Positions 9,085-23,400 of a stretch of DNA of 64,000 bases are shown piece by piece. How positions within the stretch are numbered: the first letter of the stretch is position 1; every line of letters begins with the position of its first letter. Below the pieces are notes generated by a model that was given only the letters and a program-made list of their open reading frames with translations, had not been told where the DNA came from and did no database searches. The position numbers were made by a program, and so were the translations under genes. The stretch is from Chrysoperla carnea (taxonomy: Eukaryota; Arthropoda; Insecta; Neuroptera; Chrysopidae), in assembly GCF_905475395.1 (NCBI RefSeq), contig NC_058338.1, positions 2,481,001 through 2,545,000 on the forward strand, in the 5' to 3' direction.

Positions 9085-12000
9085 TTTATTATGGCGTTTG
9101 ACAATCAATTAATAAATCAAACTCTAGTAATTTATTTCATGGATTGATTTAATTAAGTGCGTTTTTGTATTAAATACCATGAAAGGCTCGTAGCTGTTGA
9201 ATTCAGCCATTGCCAAAAGAGTTAATTTTTTTAAATTGATTAATCGCGTGTTTCTAAATTCTATGCTTTAAAGTAGCTGACCCTGGAAGTAAATAAAAAA
9301 AATATCGTTTTCGTATGCACTGGATTAGTCAGATGTTAAAATATTTTGAATGATGTTGGATTTTGACTACGGATCATAAAAACAATTATGATAATTTGAT
9401 TGATATCTCTTGAAAATGTTATTAACATTTGAATTTGATTTAATAACTGATAAATTCTTATCTCTATAATTACAATAACGACTTTTGAATATAAATCGAT
9501 ATTATATAAACAAAACATTATGGCTGTTTTACACCACACAAGAATACAAAAAAACGCTGACAATTTTTGTGTTTTTGATGAAAATAGCCATAAAGATTAT
9601 GGTTAATATTTTATTCGCTTATACATGTATAAAATTCTATGATTAGTGGGGTTCCCCGTTCTTCTTTTATGGTGCCAGTTTTATAATCTCTATAGTACTG
9701 TTAGTTTCGCCAAGTTTACTCTCGCTTACGGTACGTCATAATACTTGATTCTTTATGGGTAATGTATTAAAGAACAACAACGTATTAAAGATTAGTTTCG
9801 ACAATGTTATTTAATTTTTTATTTACATTTTATAAATTTGAAATAATCGTTGATTTAACATTTGTGTGTACACTTAAAACATGTAATTTTTACAATAAAC
9901 ATTTTTTTTACTAGTCTCCTGAAATATTTAAATAAAAACTGTGACATTAATTTTACAAATAGTCTCAAAAAAAAAAAAAACAAAAATTTGGTGAAGTATG
10001 GGACAATTACGTAGCGTCAGTGCTGCTGCCATCTTCAGAGCGTTAAAGTTTTTTTTTTATTCTGCAAGAAATGATTTGGATAAAATAAAAATTTATAGCA
10101 TTTTTTTGAAGGTTAAGTCGAGAATCAAAGCTACTCTTCAATTTTCTTTTTCACTCAAGAGATAACAGTTAATTTTGTAATACGCAAAGGACCCATACAG
10201 ATTATAAAACATAAAAAAACACTCAATAATTCTGTGAGAGTTTATATATTTTAAAGTATAAACAATTTTGTTGGTTAAATAACAGTTTAACATTAATAGT
10301 TTTTTTGAAATCTAAGTTGTGTCATTTTGCGTTTGAAGTGTTCTAGTTAATGATAAAAGTAATTCGCTTTTATCTGCCCAAGTAGTATTTACTATTATTG
10401 TAAACTAACTCGAACCATGCGGAATTTAACGTGGTTTTTTCCTAAGCGATAAATTTTAAACCGTGAGTATATTTTTCGTCAAATCTAGACATAATAAGCT
10501 TCAAAATGAGGGGTAAATCATAGAATTTGATAAAGAAATAAGGAAGATAAGGGTAGGACAGAAAAAAACTTGTGGTACTTGCGTATTGATGTAAGCATAT
10601 CGCTTCATTGTCATTAGAATCACTTTAAACGTAAAAGAACAAATCTCTAAAGTAAAAATTCTTTTTATATTTCGGATTACACTTTTTAAATTCTCAGAAA
10701 ATAGAATTCTTTAATAATTTCAGAAAGATAATTATTTGAAGAAACACTAAATTGTATGATACATTTTAAATACACAAGGTTAAATCACTGATTAATTCGT
10801 TTCTTCAGCTAGTATTTTCTTTATAGACAAATATCCTTTATTTTAAACTCATTGTGCTAAATTCTATCAAATCGGAAAGTTTAAATATACCGCTCGCAAA
10901 ACAGTGGCGCAGAATAATTAATCATCTGTTGATTTCTATTTAAAAGCTCCCCAGCAATGTGTGGAGTGACATTTTGGAACAAATTTTCCAATGAAATCAT
11001 GATCAATCTTTGAATTATGAATTCATATAGTTAATCTTTTACACAGTGTATCACACACTGTTTTGTGATTCTAAATGGGAAACAGCCATTGTGTAGGCCA
11101 TTAAGTAAATGTCAAACAGTTGATTTAATCTGAATGCGGCCATTTATAAAAATAAATTCATAGAGACTTTTTGAGTTTTTAGAATTTATTCTTCAAAACG
11201 AACTTTTAATAATTAGTGAAAGAAGTGATTTCTAAGAATTTCTCTTTGATTTTACAAATAAAAAGACATTACAAAAACAATTACAAAAATTAATAGAGAA
11301 CATAATTTTTTTTTTAAATGATTAGTTTTATTTTGGTTGGTTAAACGAAACTCGTTAAAGGATATTTGTCTATGAATAATTGTAGATGATTTTTTTTTTG
11401 TTTTACTGAAAGAAAATTGTTTAAATAATTTTTTCACATTTTTCATTTAGATAGGTCTGTCTTTTAACTAATACTTTTTTTCTTCGTTTTTAATTTCCGT
11501 ACGTTGTTAAATTATTTATGTATGTATATATCGTGATAAATTTTTTTTTAAATTATACACACTAACACTAGGGGTTTTTACTGTAATTTTTAATATTCAA
11601 AGTCTTATTTACGATTTATTTTTTTATTCATTTGGTTTGCTAAAATTGATTTTTAATAAATTGTCTTCATTATTTTTTTTTTGTTGGTACACAAGTTCAT
11701 TTATTTTTTTGTCAGTACACGATTTTTTAAATTTTAATTTAGTATACGTTACAGAGGTGACTACAAAAGTTTAGCTTTATTTTTTTTTTTAAATTAAAAA
11801 TTCTACGCACTTATTTTAAAAATAATATCATTTCTCGGTATGATAATTATTATTACATTTTTTTTGTGTGTGCAGGCTTGGTCCCAAGCTCCCGTTAAGT
11901 TTTTTTGTTTCATGATGTTTCAAATTTCAGCCATCTTGGTTAACTTTTGTAGTGACCTTGAATGAAGTCTTATTTTTAAATTTTGCTAAAGGTTTTTTTT

Positions 12001-13459
12001 TTATTAAAATATATACACTTTTAAATTTTGAGCAAATCTCAATAGTCAATTTATAAGTCTCAATTTTATTTATTGCATTCATAAAAGATATTTTTTTTGT
12101 TTGTTTTTAAATTAATTTAAATATAGTCTCAATTTATAAATATTAATATCACACTTATGCCCGAAAAATAAACCTATGAGCGGGGATGCTTTTTTTTTTT
12201 TTATTGGTGCGTTCAAAACGTTTTAGATCAGAAGTAAAATTCAAGTGTTCAAGCTTTTGGGCGGAGAAAAAACATTCGATTCCAAAGATATCTCAAGATA
12301 TTTAGCGAACCATTGATCATTATCGTTAAATTATTGCCTGCTTTGTATAATTGAGATATTATTAAATCCTTTGTACTTAAAATTAGATGAAATATGTAAC
12401 GTAACGTGAGAATGCAACCTATTATTAGTTTTACTACTCGTTAATAGATGGTTCTGTAATGTAAGTAAGGAAGTATTTCATCAACTGACAGCATGCGGGG
12501 TTTAATGGTTAATCCGACCTGCCTATGACTTGGAACTTTGGTCTATTTAGGTGAAAGCTGCCTGTACGAAGGATCTCTGACTTCGAATTGAACTTTTTAA
12601 TGCGAGGTCTGCATAAAATAATCTATTAAATTATATGAAAAATGCTTAGGCCGCTTTAATTGAACTTGCATCGTTGTATTTTACACAGTATCTTTTTTTT
12701 TAAATCTTTCCACTTTCGTTTTACTTTTGAACGTAAAATCGTTTTAAACTTGCTATGGTGGGAGCACTCGAAGGCACTCAAGGAGGAGGTTGTTATATTT
12801 CTTGGTTTACGGGATATATTTTTAAAGAGAGCTATTTCACTTCCCACATATTTTTGGTAATATTATCGTTTCTCTTGAAAAACTTCTTTAGGTTTTCTTG
12901 TACAGTTAATCCCCATTTGATAAGGCCTGTGTTTATCCTTAAAAGTATTGCATCGATCGAAGCAAGCCTTTTTTGGTCGATTCATTAATCTTTAAGGTTT
13001 CCCAGTAACAAGATTTCTCTTAGAACCACGAAAAAAATGAGTTTAGTCGATTTACCACGCCATCTGTTATTTTACACGCAACAACATATCTTAGATTCTT
13101 CATAAACTTCTTTTCGAAATTACTCTTAATCGAGATAAATTAGAATTTCTTGCTATTCGAAGAGGTTTTACACAATATTTTCTCGAGAATCACTGACTTA
13201 ATTTGTATGTAACTTTATACAGTCATGGAGGGAGATTATTTTTTCTTCTATTTGACCTTCCGTCAAATCAAACTGTCCTGCAGTTCCATCCATATATATC
13301 CCCGATCATATTAAGTATAAAAAATATATATAAGAATAGTAAAGTTTAAATATATTTTTAAGTTTAAGTTTCTTGGTAACGCTTGATGATGCTTCGCATT
13401 GATCTTCAAAGTTGATGATCTCATCATCAAAGTATAATCATGGATTCAGTACTTTCGTG
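9085..13459. other. Region between the receptor and neuroligin, no gene seen
   Basis: It is very AT-rich with many T homopolymers. Its right part must contain the neuroligin 3' UTR, and its left edge the receptor's promoter. An 18-bp inverted pair (ATAGACAAATATCCTTTA at about 10824 and its complement at about 11357) may mark the ends of a decayed element. No coding frame or RNA gene is supported. Confidence 0.5.
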
Positions 13460-14436
13460 TCACACTCTTAACTCTTCCATTGTATTCCCGCCCACCTGTT
13501 GTGACCCACTATTCATTTGTTTTGCATTTAATTGTGTATTTTTTTTGGTTAACGTTCCAGTATTTATCATTTGTATACTGTGCGCTGATAATAACGGTTG
13601 ATTTTCCGCTTGTTTCTGTTGATGCTGTTGATTCGTTAGCGTGTTCACATGATGTGCACCAACTGGTTTGGTAACCTTCGGTGGTGGGGGTGGATGACGT
13701 GGTAATGTTACATTATTTTGTGGTAAATCAGCAAATTCTGGTGGGGGTAATTGATGATGCGTGTGATGTGAATGGTGATGACTTAATATTGTCGCTGGAT
13801 CCGTTTTTAGTGTAACAATACTTGTTTCCAAGTCACCACAAATGTTATTCGGGATTTGTCCATTTTCATTACGTTTTTTTGTGTTTGAACCAATCACTCC
13901 TGGAGGATTCCCACCATTTCCGTTATGTTCGTGATGATGTAATCGAGATTTATCCCGTTGATAATACACACCAGCGAATACTAACACATTTAATATTAGT
14001 AAAGAACATCCGATTGCAATAACGACACTTAACGCTGTGGAATATGCAGCGAAACCATCTTCAATGGAATTTTGTGTTGTGGATAAACCAAAATCGGTGT
14101 CATCGCTTGTTTCAAAACCACTATTAATACTACTCTCAGCCGTTGTTGTGGTCACAATATGTTGCCCTGTTAAATTTAATATTCCACCGAGGGATGAACC
14201 TAATAAGGTTGTTTTGGTGTAATCTATATTACTGCCGCCTGCCGGTAGATCTGTTGGACTAAGTTTGCGAGGTGCTAATGGTGGAATTTTCGGTGTTGGT
14301 ATAATATCATCTTCGTCCAATGCATGGTGTGAGTTTGGTACATCATCACCGCCAGGTCGATGTAAATCTGGTACTAGATTTAACCAGAATGATAGGCGAT
14401 GTGCGCGGTAATGATTTTTTAATCTTGGTTTTGTAT
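13460..14436 (-). CDS. Nlg: Neuroligin terminal exon: stalk, membrane helix, cytoplasmic tail
   Basis: Acceptor TTTTTGTAG|AT; 325 codons plus two bases to TGA at 13460. In order: [20 protein letters not shown] (end of the ectodomain), a Thr/Ser-rich stalk, the membrane helix [20 protein letters not shown], a YYQRDKSR stop-transfer, a His-rich stretch, the proline run RHPPPPPKV (possible SH3/WW ligand), a Gln/Asn-rich stretch, and the C-terminus MEELRV. Confidence 0.96.
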
Positions 14437-17400
14437 CTACAAAAAAAATTTCTTGATTAAATTAATTTCTGAATAAAAGTTTATTAAATTTCTTTTTTTG
14501 AACAGTTAAAGTCGAGTTCTGATAACGATTCTGATCACATTCTCGAAACCTATTAGAGCTAGGTTAATTTTGATTACAAATTTGAAAAGTATGACCCAAA
14601 TTTAGTCGGATTTCATACTTGGTTTATAAAAATTGGGATAAAATTTGGATGGGATAGAGCAAAATTAAATTTTTTGGATTCTGATGACGTCATAAAGTTC
14701 AAAAATTCCATTTTTTTGATATCACGGTCAAATTTGATCCAATCTTACTGGAATTTTTTTTGAAACCCACTAATTTTGGATTATTCTTTTCAGTTCTGAT
14801 ATCAGTTTTTCGCTAGCTATCACTTATTTGCTTAATTCTGAAACCGGGACCCCACATTCTTGAAATCTATTAGAGCTAGGTTAATTTTGATCTCAAATTT
14901 GAAAAGAATGACCCAAATTTAGTAGGATTACAAGCTTGGTTTATCAAAATTGGATAAAATTTGCATGTGATTCAGCAAAATCAAATTTTTTGGATTCTGA
15001 TGACGTCATAAAGTTAAAAAATTCGAGTTTTTTGATATCACGGTCAAATTTGATCCAATCTTACTGGAATTTTTTTTGGAACCCACTAATTTTGGGTTAT
15101 TCTTTTCAGTTCTGATATCAGTTTTTCGCTAGCTATCACTTATTTGCTTAATTCTGAAACCGGGACCCCACATTCTTGAAATCTATTAGAGCTAGGTTAA
15201 TTTTGATCTCAAATTTGAAAAGAATGACCCAAATTTAGTAGGATTACATGCTTGGTTTATCAAAATTGGCTAAAATTTGCATGAGATAGAGCAAAATTAA
15301 ATTTTTTGGATTCTGATGACGTCATAAAGTTCAAAAATTCGATTTTTTTGATAACACGGGCAAATTTTATCCGATCTTACTGGAATTTTTTTTGGAACCC
15401 ACTAATTTTGGGTTATTCTTTTCAGCTGTGATATCAGTTTTTCGCTAGCTATCACTTATGTGCTTAATTCTGAAACCGGGACCCCACATTCTTGAAATCT
15501 ATTAGAGCTAGGTTTATTTTGATCACAAATTTGTAAAGTATGACTCAAATTTAGTAGGATTACATGCTTGGTTTATCAAAATTGGATAAAATTTGCATGT
15601 GATAGAGCAAAATTTAATTTTTTGGATTCTGATGACGTCATAAAGTTCAAAAATTCCATTTTTTTGATATCACGGTCAAATTTGATCCAATCTTACTGGA
15701 ATTTTTTTTGAAACCCACTAATTTTGGGTTATTCTTTTCAGTTCTGATATCAGTTTTTCGCTAGCTATCACTTATGTGCTTAATTCTGAAACCGGGACCC
15801 CACATTCTTGAAATCTATTAGAGTTAGGTTAATTTTGATGAAAAATTTGAAAAGTATGACCCAAATTTATTAGGATTACATGCTTGGTTTATTAAAATTG
15901 GATAAAATTTGAATGCGATAGAACAAAGTTAAATTTTTTGGATTCTGCAGTAAATACTGCACCTATTTTTGCTAGTTCTTAACTTTTTGAAGTACAAACC
16001 TAAATTTAAATATTTCTTATGAACAGCTTCATAAGCGGTCCATTCGATATTCTTAAACCGGTTTCTCTCTTGACGTCCGTGTGCTGATTCAGTCTCTTGT
16101 GGCTCATTAGGATTTCTAAAACATTTGAAAATATTAAATTACTTTTAAATAAAATACTATAGTTTTTGGTTGTACGTTAATTTACCCAGTTCTAGCAAAA
16201 TTACTCCAATAGATCATAGTTGCTTCAGCTAAAAGTACCTCAGATTTTGTGTAATTTCGTATGAAATGTGACATACCACCAACTAATGGTGCACCAAATA
16301 TGTATGGAAGTTCTTCGCCATGTATACAACCTTGTCTCTGAAAAAATTCAAGAAAATTAGATTTTTATGGCATCGTACTTTTTATTTCTTCGATAACAAG
16401 TGAAATTTACAAAACTTAAAAAACCCCCAAGAAATTTTTCGTGTACGAAACCCTAAACTCGCATTTGAAGCATATCTAAGGACACTCTCCATTAAATTTC
16501 CTTTTTCCTTAAAGGTTTTTCCAAACTTAGCCGATTTTGAAGACCATCGCCAATTTTTTAGCTTTTTCGGGTACGGAATCCTAAACTTGAACTAGAAACA
16601 TAGCTAAGAACACTCTCCATTAAACAATCTTTCAAACGAAAAAAAAAAAAATTTGGAAAACGGTTGACCCTGCAGGTCATCCCTGTAACTTCCCGCTAAG
16701 TATTGACTCATAAACGTGTAAAAAATTTTATCTATTCTGATGTTATATCTCTCAGCTCAAAAATTTCATAGACGTTTGATAAAACACTATTTTTTAAATT
16801 TTCAAATCGCGATAACTTTAGAATGAATAAACCGATTTTCACGCGGTTGGTGACATTCGACGCAGTTTTTGAAGCTTCATGAAGAATCTTTAAGTTTCAA
16901 TTGATAGAACAAAAAATTTTGAGGTTATTACGAAAAAACGCTTTTTTGGGTTTTCTTTCATCAACGACAACTCACGAACGACTCAACCGATTTTGACCGG
17001 ACTGGTGGTGATCGACGTGGTTTTTTGATGTTGAGAGCTGATTAGTTTTTGGAATTGATCGATACCTGGCGTTTAAAAGTTATTAAAAAAAACCACTTAA
17101 AAAAAAATTTTTGTTTGCAGTGTTTTTGAGATTTCTCGAAATCTATCGGTTCGAATCCAAATAGGCCTCAAAATCTAAGTTTGGTTAAGCCCTTTCGAAT
17201 CGCACCAACCGCGATCAAATCGGACAAGCCGTTTAAAAGTTATGAGAGGTTTACATACATCCATACACACACACACACACACACTCATACATACATACAG
17301 CCATACAGACACCCTCGCGGAAGTAGTCAGGAAAGCTTCCTGACACCTTAAAACGTCGAGATCTGATGAAAACTCGATTTTGGCAAAACGGGGTGAAAAC

Positions 17401-20400
17401 AATAACTTCCCTATTTTCTTAGCGGGAAGTTAAAAATCAAAATTGGTTCATCCGTTTGAGCGCTACGATACAACAGACAGACAGAAAGACACACATATAT
17501 AGCGGTCAAACTTATAACACCTCTTTTTTTATTTCGGTAATTAAAAATGAAGAACTCAATGAGAACTCAGAATAAAAGTGTGTATTATCTGATCTTACCT
17601 GTGGATAATCTCCAAATTTTGTTTGATAATCAAAAACATACAAATATGAATTCCTTCGTTCCGCCGAATGTAAATCCGCTGTTTGTACAACCGGCGCAAC
17701 ATATTGTGCATCCGATAATGCTTCTAATGTTTCATCTCTGATATTTATCGGATGTTGGACAGGTCGTTCCCAATCCGTGTATTCGTTAACAATTGTTGCT
17801 AATATTTCCGATAGATGATAGCTGAATGTATTTCGTACAAATGTTCGTAAAATTTTCGATCGTCGATCAGCTTCAATACCATATTGTACATCTTCACCAT
17901 TAAATGCAAAGTATGCTTCAGCCTTTACAATGCCCAACATTAAATCGTAACGTGTTAGCTTTGATATTGCGGTTTTCCTTAGCAGTACGTTGTTTAACGT
18001 TGTTATTGCATTTGGTATTAGTTCTTTTTTATTTACGTTATTCGATTGATCGTAATTTTGACTTTCTTGCAGTTGTGATGAGGGTTCACCTAGAAATTAG
18101 AAAGATGTTAGATCATAGATTTCAATTCTAGAGTGGAAATAGCCCTGGAGTTGAAATTTCGCATAATATGCCCCGCTAATTGTAGAATCTAATTTTTACA
18201 TTACCTGTATCTATGACTACACCATCTACACTTGGTCCAAATGCAAAGGCAAAATCCGGTGCTCTGACTGGCGTTGATAGCAGCACATCTAATGGTCGTT
18301 CTCGTAAACATTTCATCAGATGTGAATGTGGTAACTCTGGTGAACAATTCGCATGTTGTGCCACTTGTGCTGCATATCTAGCCGGCTCTTGAACTAATGC
18401 CCACGGCGAAAAAGCTGAACCAGACATTAATATAGCCCGATGAAATAGTAAACCTAAGGAAAGATTCGAATGTTATTAACTAACAGCGACAAAACGGCAT
18501 ATTAATTTGTACTATTTTGGGATGATTTTTGCTAGTTATCGTAAAAAAGAATTGTTTATGGCTTACCATCGGGTACAGCACTGGAGGTAATTAAAAAATT
18601 GACACAAGCACTACCCGTTCCATGGCCGACAATTGTTACATTTGTTGGATCTCCACCAAATACGGCAATATTCTCCTGTAGCCAATGTAATGCAGCTATT
18701 TGATCCATAAGACCATAATTTGCTGGTGATCTTGTATATGTATCTGTGTTGGCATTGAGAAATCCTGTAAATAAAAAAGGAAGTCTTAATTGAAAAATTT
18801 GGTACATAATCTGGTTAGGGAAATGATTGTTCTTAGACATTTCGAAGAAGAAGTAATTTAAGAAGGAAAAATCAACTGGCAATGGAAGAACTGATTAAAT
18901 TAATAGGAAGAATTTAATGCCCAAAAGAAGTAAGAAAATGGGGAACAAGCTCTTTGGGATTTCCAAAAGAAAAACATGCGGGTAAATGAAAATTAAGGAA
19001 ATAATAAAGAAGAGATACTTTTCTTCATATTTTCTTTGAGAAGTATTTTTTAAACAATTTCTCAATAAGTATATTTATTATGACATGAAGAAAATCCTTC
19101 TGTTCGCAAGGCACTTCACTATTTTTCCATCGGAAAAACACACACACAGAAGGGAGAAACGAAAAATAAAACAGATTTCATATTTCGTCATGTACATAAT
19201 AAGAAATTCGTAGCGCAAGAGCTGCGTTAGCTAAGCAAATTTCCTCAGAGATTGAAAAATTAACACATTTTAAAAAAAATCGAATATTGCATTTTTACTA
19301 AGCGCCTAGAGAAAAAATCAAGAAGTACTTTTTTGCTTTATTTAAAAAAATGCGAAATTTTGTATTTTGCGCATCTCCCCACCCTTTGTTTATCTGTAAA
19401 TTTTTCTCATTAACGAACTTGATCTTTTAAATACCAAAACCCTTCTTGATAACAAATTTTATTCAAATCGGACTTAAATTGCGACCGCTAAAGAGGGTAC
19501 AGACAAATAAACGTAGAAGATACAATTTTAACGATGGTCATTTTTGACGTCTATTAGGTAGGATTGGGGTGAACATTGGAAGACATTTTTCCAAAATTTC
19601 ATCATCTGTACAAAAAACAATAGCATTCATTTCCTTCGGCAATTCGCTAATATATTGTGGTAGAAAAGAAAAATGTAAAGAAGAAAACAAATTATTTTCT
19701 AATTTAATCGAAAAACCCATTTTCAATAATCGTCAATGGTATATAGGTAGTAATGTCGATAATGTCGATAATGTCGAATATAAATACAATACACAATATT
19801 TTTGTGCTGTGGGTAGTTAACAGATACGAACAGGGGAAAAAAACCAAAGTATGTAATATTTTTTTTCGATTTATATATATATATACTTTTTCTTATCATA
19901 ATTATTTTTTTATTACATCATAATTTCTTGTTTGTATATTTGTTTGTTTGTATTTGTTCTCTTTCTTAAATAAATTATTCCCAACAAAAATAAATATCAC
20001 AGGAAGAACGAAAAAAAAAACAACTCATGAGCAGCAAACCTCCATCAAGAAGGGCATATTTTACCCTCATTAGATGCTTGCACTCGCATTTTTCTTCTTA
20101 GTTTATGTTTTGCTAGACTGATGAGGTACTCAAAATCTTGAAAACTGCTAAAATCCATGATATCTCGACATTAATATACGAATATTGCGTCAGAATTGGT
20201 CGTCAAAGTACTTGGTGCCAGGGTAAACGGTATCCACGTTATCTCCGGTCCAAACTCTGTACTCGGGGGTTTTTGAGGCCGCTGAACCTGAATATCGTGA
20301 CGGAATCGGGCATCAGGTACCTCGGAGATCAATTTTGTTACAATATTCGTGCTCAGCAACTCCAAAAACTTCCGGGGAAGGATTTTGGACCGATTATATA

Positions 20401-23400
20401 ACGAATCTCCCGAAAACTCTAGTACATGACGTGAATACCGTTTACAATGAGCTTCAGGTACCTCGGAGACCAATTCTGACGCGATATTCAGTATTCATCG
20501 ATCAGTTTGAATTAGCTAATCGGAATTACTCTTATAAATAGTGTATGTTACTCGTTGCTTATTTGGTGACGGTCTGCACATTGGTGTTTTGGTGTGTGAA
20601 CAAATTATACTTTCCAAGTATCTAACAAATTGTGACGTTGTCCAATCAGCTTCGATTAGGTGATTAGCGTTTGGCCAATAAGCGTGGATTACGCCAATAT
20701 TTTTAAGCCAATGATATTCCAGCATTTTGTCAATTGCTTTTGACACTTAAAATTAAAATTACAAACCAAAAATAAATTATGAAACAAAATAATTTTGAAA
20801 TTCATTATTTAAAGTTCGATCCAGTGCGATAAGTCTTTCTTTTCGTGGGAAATATGAGAAAAAACAGAGGTATACGCGATAAAAAGAAGGAGCGTAATCA
20901 GGTGAATATTGTATGAAATGGATATAGATATGATCGTATTTTGTTAGATGACGATGGTCCATGGGGTCTTGACCTGTGATTTTGAATCCAATAAAAATGA
21001 ATGATCAATACTATTATGTTGTAGTTTATTAGTTTTATAAATTTTTAATCATATGAGAAAAGGAATGTTTGTGTTGAATTGTGAAACACAAACCATAGAT
21101 AGTGTACGATATGGCACAAACCAAAAAAAAACATCATAAAGAATTACTACCTCTCTCTCTTGTCTATGATATTCTTTATACGCATGGGATTGCGTTGGTT
21201 CAAGGTTTGAGTGTCAAGTAAAGTTTGTGTTTATGTTATGTTAGGCTAGGTTGTAGCATGCGACATACTGTTAGACTCTACTTGACGAACCATTTGGAGA
21301 TGTGTAAAAACAACCATTTTCTGCCTTAATCTTTCCTAGTATTATGATTTCTTTGATAAGGCTTTACAATATGAAGTCGCATGCAAAGAAAAATTTTGTA
21401 CAGGAATCTTTCTACTGGAAAAATCACTAATGCCGTTAAGCAGTCAATATGGCAATGGTAAGCAGGCTTAAAAAAAGCTGTGGTCTATGGAATGACTGCA
21501 TCATTAAAGAATGTGCTATTTTTTTATTAGGCTTTTCATTTACACGTTTATACAGTATTGTTATAAGTTACTATGGTTTCTTAATATCCATCTAAAAGAG
21601 AAAGGTTTTCCAAAAATAGCTGACACAATTGAATCAATCTTTTCAAGAGCTGGGCATGATGTGGGTCGATGAAAACGAATATCGCGATAGAATGGTTTTC
21701 CGGAATATTTGGTGCCCAGCTTAAATAATCAGATCAAACTTGTTACACGGGAGTTTTTGGTGTCACTGGACACGAATATTGCGACAGAATTGATCTTCGA
21801 GGTATATGTTGCCCAGGGTACTTCGGGTAATGTGGGTAACTCGGATGTCAGTGTTAAACGACCCCAAAAACCTCCGAGCTACGAATTTTGGATGAATCAT
21901 TTTCATCAGAATTAATCGAATAACGACAACGGTGTCCCTTTTTTTCGATATTCAAGTTTGTTTTTCGATGGCATAGATATTTTAGTTCGTTTGTAGTTGA
22001 TAAATAAAATATTTGGTACGTTCACGCACGTTCAAATACATTTGGCGTCACAAAATATTTAGTCTCTTTTTTTTTTCGTATTTTGTTTTTGTTTTTTTTC
22101 TTTCGTTTTTTGTTAACTGATATGCTGCCAGTCAATAAATTGACGATTAAATGTTATTTCCTGTCATTAGTTAAGATTTCAATCTGATCTTGTTTATTAG
22201 AACATGATACGTCACTCTTGTGTATTAGTTTTCTATTTTTTTTTCTTTGCTCTCTTGAGCCTGGAAAATAATCTTATGTACGTTAATTACTTACTCTGTG
22301 ATTTTAGTCAGAGTTGGTATGTTCAACATTTTAATTTGTTTTTCTTGATTAAAATCAAAATCAATCTTCAATTAGAATGAAACGTGACGTACGGACATAG
22401 TAGTAATAGTACTTTTAGGTTGGGAATATGATTACAGGTGTGCCCATGAAGGTTATAAAGAAGGAGAACGATCGCTATAGAAAATATTGTCTCCGAAATA
22501 TGGATAAAATAAGTGAGGCGCTGCGATCGCTAAGTTGTATCAATAAAAGCGAGCTGTTGTGCGCTACTTTGAAATGTTATATCAATTTGTACATTATGCA
22601 ACTAACTTCATCTACTTGTACTCATAAACAGCTAACTTCGCAGATACTACTTAATGATGACAGCGTGGCTGGTCTAAAAATGAACTATAAATTCTACAAA
22701 TTTTCAGGGACAGACGCGCTAATGCTTTAACACTTTATAACCTTCATGGGTGTGCCAATAACTCGTTTCTGAAGCTTGATATTTTATCGATTTGTACTGT
22801 TATGAGAAAAATTGTTTGATGATCAGTTCGTTTTTGCCTCAACGTATCCACCTTCGCGCTCCATACATGTAATTATTCTTTTATAAAATTATTTAAATAC
22901 ACTCCTACATATTTCGGGAGTTTTCTTGAACCGTTTCCCCTAATTATCTGTTCTATCGAACTTTCTCAATTTATGGACACCCTTGCATATTCGATATCAA
23001 AAGTGAATAAGTGAATGTTATTAGCTCCGTTGGTTAAGGCGTAACCAATTCCGTCCGCGGTATGATTAGGGTAGCGGGTTCGATTCCCGCCGGAGGTGCA
23101 CTCAGCCTCTGAAATTGAGGAGCTGATAAATGAAATTATCAGTGGAAAGGTGATAAAACACATATATGATATCACAATAGGCTCTATAGCCTAATTGTGT
23201 CCTTCGTGACAGCCAATATAACCTCACCTAACCTTATAATAAACAAGTGAAAACAACCAATTGACTGAGTTAATTATTGAAATACCATGCATAGTCAGTG
23301 TTGATTTCTTTATCACATTACACATACAAACATGTGACGCATACATAACTGATAATCAAGTATAGTACATATTATAAAATTTCCGCCTAATTGGCGCCCT

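Noticed and set aside
9336..9563. A second gustatory receptor fragment upstream of the first
   Set aside because: It is hydrophobic because of base composition only; no family motif, and it sits in AT-rich flanking DNA.
13480..14222. Plus-strand ORFs opposite the last neuroligin exon
   Set aside because: They are antisense shadows of a well-supported coding exon.
22428..22730. 100-codon plus-strand ORF
   Set aside because: It lies within MITE M6 copy 1; the homologous frame is disrupted in copy 2.
23019..23100. A tRNA gene
   Set aside because: Boxes A and B are present, but the stems do not pair as a functional tRNA and a SINE body follows.
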